From contig JAPDRO010000024.1 in the NCBI GenBank assembly GCA_030247885.1, positions 248,001 through 312,000 of the forward strand: 64,000 nucleotides of DNA, read 5' to 3'. Source of the DNA: Taxawa tesnikishii (nom. ined.). Taxonomy: Eukaryota > Ascomycota > Dothideomycetes > Dothideales. Positions within the stretch are counted from its first letter, which is position 1. Every line of letters begins with the position of its first letter. The notes under the pieces were generated by a model that did no database searches, was not told where the DNA came from, and was given only the letters and a program-made list of their open reading frames with translations. The position numbers and the translations under genes were made by a program. Below, one piece after another: positions 23,678-35,351 of this stretch.

Positions 23678-26600
23678 ATGTCCGTCACCGTGGAATCGCC
23701 TGGCGCATTCCCGGAATCACCCATCGACGATGGCGATGCGGTATATCCATGCAAAGGATGCGGAGAGGTACGACGAACAGCTAAGGACCTACCGGGACTA
23801 GAGTGCTGACGCGTGTGCGCACATCAGATCCTTGAGGAGGGTAAAGCCTTCGAGCTGGGTATGTGCAATTCACGCTTATAACATCGATTCCCTTTGTACT
23901 GATTCACGTTCACAGCCGGTAACAGATGGCACATTGATTGTTTTCGATGCGGCTCCTGCGGTACCTTGCTCGACTCCGATGCGAATCTCCTTCTCCTCGG
24001 TGATGGCTCACTGATCTGTAACAACTGCACGTACAGCTGTAGCGCCTGCGGGAACAAGATCGAAGACCTCGCCATTCTCACTGGCGATCAAGCTTTCTGT
24101 GCGGCCTGCTTTCGCTGTCGCAATTGCAAGCGTAAGATCGAGAACCTACGATACGCTCGGACGAGTCAGGGTATATTCTGCATGAATTGCCACGAGAGTT
24201 TAATGGCTAGGCGGCGGAAGAAGACGAGGCCAAAGCCGGGAGCAGCAGGGAATGGCACAGCACCGGTGATTCTTGACAAGAGCTTGCCAGCTTTACCGCC
24301 GAACGCAGTCCCTGGCAGTGCCCTTACCGCCGATGCCGACACTCCTGGATCGGATTCCTACATCGAAACACCCCCAGAAAGATCTCCCAGGCCGAGGCAA
24401 GTCAAGAGAAAGGAAGTTGCCATTGATATCAAGCGCGATGTATCTCCCTTGTCCGACGATGAGAAGAAAGGCAGGCTGCATCAGCATTCCCACACTGTAG
24501 CTGGGGCTGACCCGAATGCAGGCGGTCTCACACTTCCTGCGAGCACTTACAGACAAGAGCGCATGTCCAGCGTATCTTCCATGTCACAGGGCGAGCTCGA
24601 CGACGATGACCGCGGCTTTCTACCAATGACCTTTGACCCCAATCCAGCACCTGGGCCGCCTCCTCTCTCCGCAAGAAGACTGCAGGCAATGCAAGAAGTA
24701 GTGACACCGAGAGTTACAGAGCAAAACCCACCACGCGACTACTTTACCGGGCGTACACCCTCAGGAACCCACAGAGAGTTTTTGCGGGAAGAGCGCCCCT
24801 CTTCGTCAAGGTCCGCATCTGCAGAAAGAGACGGGCTCTCAACAAAGGCTACAAGCTCACACATCGCGGATATGCAAAAGGGCCGTCAGCCAGCAAAGAA
24901 ACGCGATATTTCTGGTGGTAACACACCAGCTTCTGGCTCGGCGCTTACATCTCCTGCCATGGGTGCCACCACCGAAAAGCAAGAACGACCAAAACCAACT
25001 CATCTTAGCAGCGCATCTTTCACCTTGGCTCCTTCGGAAAACTTCAAGCTGCAGGAGGCTCCAAAGTCGAGGAAGACATCGAGAGGCAGTGGAAGAGATG
25101 GCAGGTCGCCTACCTTCGACTCGCCTCTGCACGTTCTTCAGCAAACTCAACTTCTGGAGCCACAATCGCCCAAGTCCATCTCCCCTGTATCTGTCGATAC
25201 CCCTGGATCTGGAATCAATCCATTTGACGATCCAAAATTGGGCGATGCAACTGCGGGTTCGCAAGCTGGAAAGATGTTCGACCGGCCGGTTCGCGGAGAT
25301 TCTCTCGCAACATCAGCCCAGAAGAACACTCCCGCAAACCGCGATGATTACACTATGAAGACTCCTGATAATGTCACTCCTACTATGCCATCATCTGCAA
25401 AGCATGACCGCCAATCTTCGACTTCTTCAGTGCCCTCTTTCGTGGATGCGCCAACACATCAGCTGAGAGACAGCAATCGTTCCATACCGCCGAAGCAACC
25501 GATCGAGTCCCCACTCAGGAATAGCGTTGAAGTGCCTGGCCTACCACCACGTGCTTCTAGCCGTCCTATTGCTCCAAGCAAGCCCGTGGCAAACGCTGAG
25601 TTCATAACTCCAAGACAACCACCTCCTCCACCGCCCACTGAGCGCCATCAGCGCAATGAATCTACTGCCTCAATCCAGAGCGAAGGCCAATCTTCGCTGG
25701 TTCAATTCTCACCAACCATGCGCAGCTCGCTGCCGAAGCATACAGGAGGAGGTGAATTTTCTATGGAAGAGGAGATGGCACGAATCATGCGCGGTGAGAC
25801 GAACAAGAGAGAAAGCGACAGTCAGCCCTCCGTCCTCCGCCGCGTATCAAACGCCGTCTCCAAGCACGGCAGGAGCTTCAGCGATCGGGGTCTTTCCAGC
25901 CGTGACAGTCAGAAATCACCGCTCACAGCACCAATGGAGATCAGCGCACCCATGAACTTCAGCAGTCAAATCTCATCACCAACTATGACTGATGACGTGG
26001 CATCACTCAGATCGCAGCTTCGCCGTGCCCAACAGCGCATTGCAGAGCTCGAGGCCGAAAAGCTCACTGTGGAAAACCAGTTCAACAGCTCGGCCGACGT
26101 GAAGCAAGCAAACACCGAACTTAGAGAGAAGCGTTCAACCATGGCGTTCCTTGACACTCAGCGGGAGATGGTCGTCAAAGAACTCGAAATCATGACAGAG
26201 CACCTCGCAAGAGCGAAGAACAGCAACGAGCCTTTCGATATCAACTCGCTCAAGTCTGGGGTTCTGCAGGATTTCGCCAACGCCATGCAAAGACTGAAGG
26301 ACAACCTTGGTGGCCAGATTGAGGATCTTATTCATAAGAGGAATGAGCTCACTGATGAGATCAGCAATCTTATCCAGGTGAAGGATAAGGGACTTCAGGA
26401 GTTTGAGACACTGTCGACCAAGAATATGCAGCTGCAAGAACTGAACGCTAAGATCACCAACAACATCCAAGACGTCTATCAGGCCAACCGCGGAAAGAAC
26501 TCGTTCGACAGCCGCTCCCCAATGGCCAACGGTCTTGGCATTTATACCAGCAACGGCAAAAGCGATTTTTCGAACAGCGACCTCCGCAGTCTACTCACCG

Positions 26601-27738
26601 CACATCAGACACAAGACTCGGCATCGTCAATTCAGGGCCTGTTGCCGGACGACGCGGAGTCTGCCCACGTGCTCACCGCTCCTAAGGTGGTCGACATACG
26701 CAAGGGACAACCAAAGAAATTCAATTGGAAGAAGGGCGGTCAGGCGGTGAAAAAGAATGTGACCAAGGGCCTCAAGGGTGCCTTTGCCGGTGGTGGAGAC
26801 AGAGGCCCCGTCAACATGCAATCTGGCCAGTACACCATTGATGGTATGCCCTACAGCCAAATGCAGGCCGGCCCAGGTGCAATCATGGGCGACCAGCCAG
26901 TGACCAAGATCGGCGACAAGGGTGCGGGATTCGGCTTTTTCGCAGAAGAATGGCAGCCTCAAGCCGGGAATGGGTTCGCTGAAGAACAGCAGCAGCACCA
27001 ACCTTTTAATCGCCGAGCCTCCATCTGGTGAGTCAAACAACATGGGCAAACCACGTTCATTCACTGACAAGCGAACAGTGCTCTTCGGCTCCGAGCTCGC
27101 AGCGCGCTGCGACTACGAGAAGCGCGTCATCCCTGCCATCGTGACCCGCTGTATCGACGAGGTCGAAGCGCGCGGCATGGACGTGGAAGGCGTGTACCGC
27201 AAGTCGGGCGGCACGGGCCAGGTCAAGCAGATCCAGGCCGGCTTCGAGAAAGAGGGCAGTGCGTACGATATCTCGGATCCGGACCTCGACATCCACGCCG
27301 TCACATCTTGTCTCAAGCAGTACTTCCGTCGCCTGCCGACCCCGCTCATCGCCTACGACACTTACGACGCCTTCCTCGAAGCCGGACAGATTACGGATGC
27401 GGAGAAACAGGCGCAGGCGATGAAGGCGGCGATTCAGACGCTGCCGGCCAGTCATAAGGACGTCCTGGAGTACCTGATTGGACATCTGGTCAAGGTGATG
27501 GATCAGCAGTCGGAGAACTTGGTGAGTGGATTTTGAGGCCTTTTAGGCAGGATGCGGGAGAGAACTTTGTTTGCTAACGGTGTCTGCGCAGATGAGCTCG
27601 ATGAACCTTTCGGTCGTATTCGCGCCTACCATTATGCGCCCGCTGTCCATCGAGCGCGAAATGACGGATATGTCGACTCAGCGCGTCGCCATCGAAGCGC
27701 TTCTTACACACGCCCACGAGGTCTTTGAGCTCGAGTAG
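23678..27738 (+). CDS. LIM-domain Rho GTPase-activating protein (Rga1/Rga2-like)
   Basis: Exons: 23678-23767, 23828-23858, 23916-27027, 27079-27521 and 27592-27738, about 1260 residues. Two LIM zinc domains open the protein: CKGCGE...HIDCFRCGSC...CNNC and YSCSACGNKIEDLAILTG...CFRCRNCKRKIENL...FCMNC. A long Ser/Pro-rich region follows, then a coiled coil near residues 670-830 (SLRSQLRRAQQRIAELEAEK). The RhoGAP domain is at the end: FGSELAARCDYEKRVIPAIV, DVEGVYRKSGGTGQVKQI with the catalytic arginine, CLKQYFRRLPTPLI and NLSVVFAPTIMRP. Such proteins switch off Cdc42/Rho1 during polarity and septation. At the T run 26936-26940 the frame moves by one (one extra T, or two lost), between GFGF and SQKNGSLKPG; the intron at 27028 then joins correctly. 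Confidence 0.9.
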
Positions 27739-28423
27739 AGCGGGCGCCTCTGCTTCAAGTCCGAACTCCTATTCGGAAACCCGCTTCTTCCTTTCTTTTG
27801 ACAGCGAGCGGCGTTCGTGTTCGCTACTCGACATCTTTTGGCACTGGTTTTGAATGCTGTTTGTTCTCACTAGCCCCTTTTACCATTCTCACGACTAATC
27901 GGCTGCCCTTATCGGGTGCCTTTATTCACTCTTCTCTCCCCGACGAATGATCCTCGGAGGGAAATTCGTTGTTGCTATCATCTTTTTCGCACCCTTCGAA
28001 CTGGACGCTGGGTGTAGGAGAGCACCTTGTTGAACCTGGATTACTTCTGTTTGGACGTTGGGCAAGGGGCATATCAAGGGATGATGGAATGGTTGGGTTG
28101 TTTGCGACGTTTGTTGATTGCTTTGCTAAGGGCCCATGGGCGGACGTGGTGCCTTTGTTGAAGATGTAACATTATGAACGATCTTCCTGAGTGGATGAGT
28201 GAGGAATCAGTTGAAGAAATACTTTCTGAAAACGATTGAGATTGTCCCCTCTTAACTGTCTGAGCGTGACCTGGACGACGACCCTTTGAGCGTGTCGGGC
28301 TTCATGTGATCAAGACGGCTTGGCGTACGTCAACGCATAAACAGTTGCGTGAAAGGGAACGTGGGAAGCATCAAACCAACCCCTCTGTTCTCCCTTCCCT
28401 TCCTCCTCAAGAAATACAAATAC
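27739..28423. other. Intergenic
   Basis: 3' region of the RhoGAP gene and promoter/leader of the next gene. No feature is recognised. Confidence 0.55.
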
Positions 28424-29111
28424 ATGCGAAGACTGCCCCGCTTCTTAGCATCAACATCATACCGATCTCGAATCTCACAAACTCCCATACCGTCTGCATT
28501 ACGCGCTCGCCGAAGTTTCCTCCCCAGTTCCACTCGATCGCAAGCCGCAATGTCGAGCGACGAAGACTACGCCGCCTTCCTGGAAAAAGCCAACCAGGAC
28601 ACGGGCGCCAAGGTCGAGAGAGACGGGTCTTTTGTCAAGACCAAGGCTGTGGATACGGAGGTCCCGGGACCGCTCAAGAGTTTGGATGCATTTTACACGA
28701 GTGAGACGGATGAGCCGTTCGAGCCGGTCGCGTTGGAGTGGAAAGGGGGAGGAAGGTTTCCGAAAGTGAGTTGTTTGTAGTCCTCATCCCGGCCGAACTT
28801 TCCAGACGGCACTTTTGCCTTGCTTGGGTGCCGGTGGGAAGACGGATGATGGGACGGACTTGTGGGCTGATGGTTTTGCAGAGGAGTTCGGCGAGCTCGT
28901 CGGCCATTCTGGAGAAGTGGAGAAGTTGAAGCTGGAGGAGTGGAACGTGAAGAATCGGTATGAGGATGTTGTTGAGGCGGTTAGGAAGAGTGGGGATGGG
29001 GAGGTGGAGGTCTTCAGGGTGAACCATGGGAAGACGAGGTGTGAGTACTACGTTGTGGCGCTCGCGAAGGGGAAGATTGTGGGTGTGAAGGCGAGGGCTG
29101 TTGAGACTTGA
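28424..29111 (+). CDS. Conserved fungal protein of unknown function, possibly mitochondrial
   Basis: Two exons, 28424-28765 and 28806-29111, separated by a 40-nt GT-AG intron (short). The longest form starts MRRLPRFLASTSYRSRI and has an Arg/Ser-rich, acid-free leader (to about residue 40) that would suit mitochondrial import. A second in-frame ATG at 28550 (MSSDEDYAAFLEKANQDTG) would give a cytosolic form of 186 residues. The body has SLDAFYTSETDEPFEPV, EWKGGGRFP, FAEEFGELVG and a C-terminal strand-rich piece (VEVFRVNHGKTRCEYYVV, GKIVGVKARAVET). The compact alpha/beta look suggests a folded domain, but I recognise no family and no catalytic residues. Confidence 0.75.
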
Positions 29112-29684
29112 GGCGGCGAATACGGGAGCGGATCATGCGTTCAAGGCGCCTGCCGTGAAGTTGGGAGAGATGGAGGCAAGAGTGGATGCGGAGTTCGAGT
29201 CTGCGAGCATAGCGAGGTTCAGACACCTCGCACAAGATACCCAACGATATTCAAGCGATTCAGCCAGCGAGATGCTTGTTCCGTCTACTCATGGTCCAAG
29301 AGCACAAAACACCGAAAAAGCTGATGGCAATATCAGACATCTCCCAGATCAAGAGGGCCCCATTGTTCGTCGTCAGCCTTGTGCTGATGTACAAAGGGGC
29401 ACCGAGGCTTTTGCTAATCAACCCAACGATGCAGGACGCATCACCAACACGACAGTCCTTCATCGCCGGCCGTAGGAACCTGAGGAGTGACAAGAAAGTA
29501 CCAAGGTGCGTCGTCAACCAATACCATAGGCCAACGCAATCCCGGAATAACGTGCTGCTTGTCCGAGTTCAGGTGTCAAGGATAAAAAGGTAAAGGTGAA
29601 GTAAACCGGTGGAAGATGTTATGGAGCCGTTACAGACATACACGAACCAACCCTCTAAGCCTGGCTGCAACCAGCCAGGCCTCT
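29112..29684. other. Intergenic between convergent genes
   Basis: 3' regions of the preceding gene and of the SDR. Contains a 9-bp hairpin at 29659-29680. Nothing else is seen. Confidence 0.55.
29659..29680 (-). promoter_or_regulatory. Hairpin in the 3' untranslated region of the SDR
   Basis: A perfect 9-bp stem (gcctggctg / cagccaggc) with a 4-nt loop begins 4 nt past the stop codon of the SDR. It would form in the mRNA 3' end. Function is not shown; it may affect 3'-end formation or stability. Confidence 0.6.
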
Positions 29685-31313
29685 CTACGTGAAGATGATG
29701 CCCCCATCCACGACCATCGTCTGCCCGGTGACATAATCACTATCGCTACTTGCCAAAAAGCCGACCAACTTCGCCACATCCTCCGGCACGCTAACCCTAC
29801 CCAACGCGATCAACTCATCCACATACTTCTTGATCGTCTCACCCTTCTTGACTACCTCGCCCAACTTGTCGCCCCGCTTCTTGCCCAACTCCTCGTCGAT
29901 CAGATCCCACATCGCCGTTCCCACGATGCCGGGGGCGTAAGCATTCACAGTAATGTTGTGCTCAGCCATCTCCATCGCATACGCCTGCGTGAGTCCGCGC
30001 ACTGCCCACTTGGACGCGCTGTAATGCGACAGCAGTGCGAAGGGCTTAAAAGCGACAATGGAGGCTGCGGCGACCAGTTTCGCGGGTTGTTCCTTGGTTG
30101 CGTTACCCTGAGAGATGATCTGCTTGGCTGCCGCTTGATAGCAGTTCTGTACACCAAAGACGTTGATGCTGAACATGCGTTGGAAGTCGTCAGGCGTGAG
30201 ATCGAGGAGCTGTTTGACTTGGGCTATGCCGGCGTTTGCGATCCTGGTGGGTGAGGTGATTAGTGTTTGGTTATCTCTGCAGCAGCAGCAAGCAACGCAG
30301 TGACTTGGAAAGACTGCTACAATGCATACTTTCATGCTTCGGCAAGACATCTCTTGTGGAAGCATTGAGTGATGGGGCCTGATACAATCTAAGGGAATGC
30401 TGGATCGATGCTCTCTCAGATTGTTCAGAAAGGAGTGCAATCTAGCAACAACCCTTGCCCTGACAACCTCATCATCCATCCGGACAAACTACTCATCCAC
30501 CATAGCAGAGTTGTTCTGCTGCAGCGGTTCGTGGTTCGGCCATACTGGCGATTGGAGATGGCGGCGTTTGCCGAAGTCAGAGCCGAAGCCGGAGCCGAAG
30601 TCGAAGTGAACGGGGTCGAAGGAATTGCCAAGCCGGCCTCGACAATTGCAAAAAATTCCACCACAACCAAAAAGAGACCAACCGAACCCAACGAGCGCAA
30701 AAACAAAAGAATCATCTCTCTCGGGTGGGCTCGAACCACCAACCTCTCGATTGCATCAACATGAGTAACAGTCGAACGCGCTAGCCAATTGCGCCACGAG
30801 AGATGACAAGGGATTGTTGACGTTATGCACAAGTTTTAACAATATAATGTTCATACGCCAGACGTAGGAAGCTCACCAACTTACATTGTGTTCAGTGGTC
30901 CCAGCTCTTTGACACTCGTCTGGATCATGTCCTCGACTTGCTCATACTTCGAAACGTCCGCGATCGCGGCGCAGGATCTCCGTCCCATGGATTTGATCTG
31001 TGAGACCACCTCCTCGACGCCGGACTTGTTGGCTTCGATATCGTTGATACACACATCATAGCCATCGGAGGCAAGGCGGAGGGCGATTGCTTTGCCGCTG
31101 CAAGGGGTCAGTGTCCAGTGACGGAGGGAAAAGCTTGCAGGAGCGACTTTACATTCCGCGACTGGAACCGGTCACAATGGCCGTCTTCTCGCCTTGGTGA
31201 ACCGAGGATTGAGAGTACCTGCGGAGTGCTTGCGAGGTGAGCGGAGAAAGCAAACGCGGTGTTGGTGCTGTGACAGCACGGAGGGCGCTCCTAGGAAGGA
31301 GTCTCGCGGCCAT
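29685..31313 (-). CDS. Short-chain dehydrogenase/reductase with mitochondrial-type leader
   Basis: Exons on the minus strand: 31153-31313, 30885-31097 and 29685-30243; 310 residues. The first 40 residues (MAARLLPRSALRAVTAP...LRRYSQSS) form an Arg/Ser/Leu-rich, acid-free leader that fits mitochondrial import. The SDR core has the cofactor loop TGSSRGIGKA (residues 48-57), an acidic residue after strand 2 (CINDIEAN, which favours NAD(H)), NAG at 128-130, the catalytic serine (AAASIVAF, Ser186) and YSASK with Tyr199 and Lys203. The end, YVTGQTMVVDGGIIF, is standard for classical SDRs. It most resembles acetoin/diacetyl reductases or 2,3-butanediol dehydrogenases, but SDR substrate calls from sequence are weak. 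Its second intron is 641 nt and holds a tRNA-Asn gene. Confidence 0.88.
30699..30708 (-). terminator. RNA polymerase III T-run terminator for tRNA-Asn
   Basis: On the minus strand TTTT-G-TTTTT begins 8 nt after the tRNA 3' end, a normal Pol III stop signal. It supports independent Pol III transcription of the tRNA within the SDR intron. Confidence 0.8.
30716..30803 (-). tRNA. tRNA-Asn (anticodon GTT) with 14-nt intron
   Basis: On the minus strand the acceptor stem pairs TCTCTCG with CGAGAGA, the D-arm is GCGC-AATTGGCTA-GCGC, and the T-arm is GGTGG-TTCGAGC-CCACC. The anticodon loop reads C-T-GTT-A, followed by a 14-nt intron (ctcatgttgatgca) directly after position 37, the standard place for nuclear tRNA introns. 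The anticodon stem is TTCGA/TCGAG. The 88-nt length is 74 nt mature plus the intron. The internal A and B boxes match consensus. The gene sits in the second intron of the SDR on the same strand. Confidence 0.96.
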
Positions 31314-31841
31314 GATGTTGAAGCGGCTGATGGTGGGAAGGATGCGTGAGTTACAGTATAAGACAACACGAGCAGCGTCTCAATGGAACAAGAAAGAGGG
31401 AGAGTTGGAGTAGCAGTCGAAGGAGCTGCTCCTCCTCACGGATATAAGGACCAACCCAAGAAGAGGGGGATGCCAGGCTGGGCAATCCGTTCTGCCACAA
31501 GACGCGCCTTCGTGCCACTCCGCAGACGGCCCCGCGCTTCTACATGACACGAGCAAGCCATCTGCGCCCTCGGTGATGCGGAGCAATTCCTGGTCGTGTG
31601 TTTTGTTGATCTGCATTGGAGAGCTTCCCGTAAGAAGAAAGCTGGGGAAAGCTGCACTCGTTCCGCGCTGCCCCGCGTCCAAACCTTGCGAGTCAAGATC
31701 CGGACGAATGCGTTCCGAGGTGCGAGACGTGCCCTGATGAGACCGGGACTAGCATATCTGGACAGATGTTGATAGATTCGTATATACACTAAGTTCAAAC
31801 ATGACTTTTGACTTCATCGCGTTCGTGAGTCGGGATACCGT
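31314..31841. other. Intergenic
   Basis: Promoter side of the SDR and 3' side of the nucleoside hydrolase. Overlapping open frames on the minus strand (31380-31798) have no motif. Confidence 0.55.
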
Positions 31842-33135
31842 TTACCGCACCCAATCGCTGCACTTCTTGGGGTACTGGACACTTCGCTTGACGAACTCCT
31901 TGACGCGGTCACCATCAACGGAAACAATCATGTTGACCTCACGGAGGTTCTGCGCGGCCGGTGCTAGAGCTTTCTGGTAGGCGTGGATGTTGCCGTACGT
32001 GGGGCTGGCGTAGGAGGTGTCGACATCCAGGTAGAAGCTGGTTTTGTTGGTGACAATGGATGGCTCCAACATGACCGCAGCAGCCGTCTCATCCCTACTT
32101 CTGGTTAGCGGGATGCATGATGATATGTCAAATGGAGCAGACTCACCAGTAGGGGAAGATGGTGCCATAGTAATTGTACATCAGTTCAGAGTACGGGTTC
32201 TTAACCTCGTAGATCTCATCCAACATATCTTGCGTGACGGCAATCTGGTTGGCAGCGTTTCCGACAATGGTGATGTTCGGGAAGGGGGCGGTCAAAGCAA
32301 TTTTGGTGCCTTCAGGATCGATCATCAGGTTGATATCAGAGTTCCAGTCTGCCTGCATGATCGAGCCAGTAGTTTGGAGGAGGTTCACGTCGATGTAGCC
32401 ACCCATGATGATCAGTTCGCGGCAGTTCTTTGCAAAGTTGGGGTCAAGGCGCACAGCGAGCGCGACGTTAGTAAGGGCGCCGGCAGAGTAGATGCTGACT
32501 TGGCCAGGGTACTTCCTGACTTGCTCTATCATGAACCACGCGGCATCCTCGGAGGTGAATGTGGTGTTAGGGAATCCCTCGTGGAGAGCAGATCTCGATA
32601 CTCTGTCAGGGTTGCCGGAAGTTGGGTCGTTTCCCTCTGCCTCGTACGTGAGGTTCTCCTTCGCAAATGCACTGAAGCGAGTTAGTTAGGATCATGTTGA
32701 GTGTCATAGCGTCACATACCCTTCCCAAGGTAGAACACCGTGAACAAGCTCCCATGCCTGGAACAGCTCAGGTGTGTTCAATAGTGGGTAGTCGGCGCCC
32801 TTGTGGACGGGGATACATTCAAGGCCGCCGACTTCAAGAGTGGCAAGGGCATGGAGACCGGTTTGAAGGGCCCACGAGTTCGCAGTATCACTGACGAGAC
32901 CCAGTATGTCCCAACCCGCATCCAGTGCCATCAGGTATGGTATGAAACCTGCTGTGCTCCAGTCCTGTCGAGTCGTGAGTCGAGGATGCCTTCACGAGGA
33001 ATTTAAAGAGCTCACGTTGTCCATAATGACCTTGGGAGTAAGGTCATTATGAGTCCTCTTCTCCTTCACAGGAGCGGCGTGAACGAAAGAGGCCGTACCC
33101 GCAAGCGCGGCAACGAAGGTCTTGATGGAGGGCAT
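31842..33135 (-). CDS. Secreted inosine-uridine-preferring nucleoside hydrolase
   Basis: Four exons: 33016-33135, 32720-32964, 32147-32671 and 31842-32094; 380 residues. A signal peptide opens it (MPSIKTFVAALAGTASFVHA). The mature protein reads VIMDNDWSTAGFIPYLMALD, then ANSWALQTGLHALATLEVGG, IPVHKGADYPL, SIYSAGALTNVALAVRLDP, ELIIMGGYIDV and DWNSDINLMIDPEGT, the order of conserved blocks in fungal nucleoside hydrolases. The Ca-binding first motif is DND rather than DTDPGxDD, which is usual in this secreted fungal branch. It should cut ribonucleosides into base and ribose outside the cell for purine/pyrimidine salvage. All introns are 48-53 nt with intact frame. A 12-bp inverted repeat lies within exon 1. 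Confidence 0.9.
33022..33051 (-). repeat. 12-bp perfect inverted repeat in coding exon 1
   Basis: cataatgacctt and aaggtcattatg flank a 6-nt loop. In the mRNA this hairpin would sit 6 nt from the 5' splice site at 33016/33015, within codons for HNDLTPKVIM. A role in splicing or translation is only a possibility. Confidence 0.85.
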
Positions 33136-34205
33136 TTCAGACCGGATCTAAAGGTTGACGATGACGAAAGGCGGCTGGTGTACTCTTTTACCGCAAGGGA
33201 ATACGTTCTTTTATACATCACCCTCATTCCCGCTGATTCAGTCTCATAACTCCTTATCAGCGCCGGCTGAACCCTCCACTCGTACTCCATGTGCTACCTC
33301 GATGCCAAGAGAGGCGTACCGGGCAGATTGCTCCCAAAGATTGTGCCAGCATCGTGCAATGGAGAGACGTACCAGGCAAGCGAGTGTTCGACGCCCTAAC
33401 GCAGGCACGGAATCGATGGGTTCGGGGTACAGAAATGTGTCAGCAGCTCTGTGGGAAAGATATAGAGATAGGCGTCGCCGGCGCCAGTCCATAATAAGGT
33501 CGCAACAGTTTAGCCGACCCGATTTGAACGGCGGCCTCCGGCACTTTCTCTACGCACTGAACCCAGAAGGATCTTTTGCAGATAGGATAATGAAGAAGGC
33601 GACGATAGACGGAAAGATGACCTGCCTGGTCCAGGAAGACCGGTGAGATGTAGGTACATACGTATCCGTGAGACCTGAAGCGGGCGAGCACCCCTGCAAA
33701 CGGGCGGCGATAGAGTCTTCCTAAAGATGTAGGTAAGCCCTTGACGGGGCATCTCCTCGCTAGCGTATGCAGTACACATGCACAGGAGCACCATGAACTG
33801 CAATCAGGTTGACACGAGCGAGTTTACCAATAGATGGGGGTATTGGTGACGGGATGAACCATGTAGAGGCGGGGTTGCAATTTATAGTTGTTGTGTTTGA
33901 TGCGGCCGCCAGACGCACAGCAATCACAGTAATGATCAGGACTCAGCATTGTGAGTGGTGGAAACACGACCACGAGTCATTGAAACAAGATGCAGCCAAG
34001 AATCATACATGGCGCTCAAGCTTCTGTTGTATGCACGGGACACGTCTTCAAGTGTAAAGTTCAATCCAACATGTGCTAAGATACGCTGCCATCCTTTATG
34101 ACAGACCGTACCGGGTATCTCAAGAAACTCCGACGCCGCCCTGCTTGCCATACCAATAATCCCAAATGCCGCTACGACGACGAAGACGGAGAGCGGCGAC
34201 GTAAC
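33136..34205. other. Intergenic, 1.07 kb
   Basis: Promoter side of the nucleoside hydrolase and 3' side of the BTB gene. Overlapping open frames at 33155-33803 show no motif or plausible splice structure. Confidence 0.5.
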
Positions 34206-35351
34206 TTAGGGGCGCGCGTTTTCCCCGTCCACCAAGACTTTCGCCTTTTCCTTCGCCGTCAAGTCTTCCTGTCCTATTGACTTCTGCTCCTCCTCTTGCA
34301 GCGCTTTCGCCTCCGCTTGTGCTTCCTCCTCCAATTCGTCCACCGTCTCTTCGGTCTCCAGACTGACGTTTCCCAGACTCGACTCCGTTGACTCCATTGA
34401 CTCCGTTCGGTCGCTGCTCGACAAATCCGTTGACTCTCGGCGTGGTGTTCTCACTCGGTGGAGGGGTCGGAGGCAAAGGTGGCGTTCGTCTCCGTTTGGG
34501 ATGGGCTGTTCCATTCTGTAGGCTGCATGACCTTGAGCTGGGACCTTTGATTGCTCGTTACCGAGGTGCTTGCTTTCGCATGAGTACACGATGGCAAGGA
34601 GGTAGCGTTGGATGTATCAGGCTAATGGAGGGGTTTACCCACCTTTGGCTTTTCCTTTGACATGACAATTCCTGCCGTCGGCGTGATCGTGATACTCACA
34701 TGGATCGCCGGCTGTAGGGTCATCAAAGAGCATGCCGCCAGTGCCGGCCTTGATCGCGTTGACCATTTCAACCGCGAAGTCTGCGTTGTTCTCGAAGCAC
34801 TTGCGATAGCTTTCCGCGTCCTTGTCGCTGTCCGGGTCCATTATTTGGCGCGCAGCGATCCTGGTCATGAGCTTGCGGAAGGGCGAATTGGCCGGTGAGC
34901 GTCGGTATATCTCATTGATTTCGTCGGCATCCGGTACTAGTTGTGCTTCCTGAAGCCCCTTCCTGTATTGATCGATTGAGATGTTCTTCAATTGGGGTAG
35001 ATCGAATCGGTCGCAAAGCAAATGGAGCTTGTAGCAGGCCACAGAGTAGTCGTATTTCTTCTCGTCTGACATGTCCGAAACATCGTCCAACCTTCCTTGG
35101 TACAACCATTTAACCAAGAGTTCAAACCCGACCGGGTCGTCGTTCGGAAGTTCGAGTTTCTGCTCGCCATTGTTCTTCTTCGCCTTGGGCACCTCATTGC
35201 CCAGGAACTCCGCCTCAAAGTAGGACGAGTGGTGGCATAGCAGATTGCGATGCAGCGACCAATGGCGCTTGTCTGGACCGACGTAGATATCCACGATTGG
35301 ACCGGAGAGAAGCCTTGTGTGCAGAGTCTCAGCTCGCAAGTCATTCATCAA
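34206..35351 (-). CDS. BTB/POZ-domain protein with charged C-terminal tail
   Basis: Exon 1 (34643-35351) codes for MNDLRAETLHTRLLSG and a BTB fold: VDIYVGPDKRHWSLHRNLLC, SSYFEAEFLGNEVPKAKKNN, GFELLVKWLYQGRLDD and SVACYKLHLLCDRFDLPQL. It resembles the large set of short fungal BTB proteins, which act as adaptors, often for Cul3. The end of the exon holds CEYHDHADGRNCHVK, a small His/Cys cluster. A 98-nt intron leads to exon 2 (up to 34544), which reads HPKRRRTPPLPPTPPPSE and a repeated NGV tract. Near 34386-34395 the frame appears to move by one base, after which an acidic helix (ETVDELEEEAQAEAKALQEE) runs to the stop. Partner and process are unknown. Confidence 0.75.
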
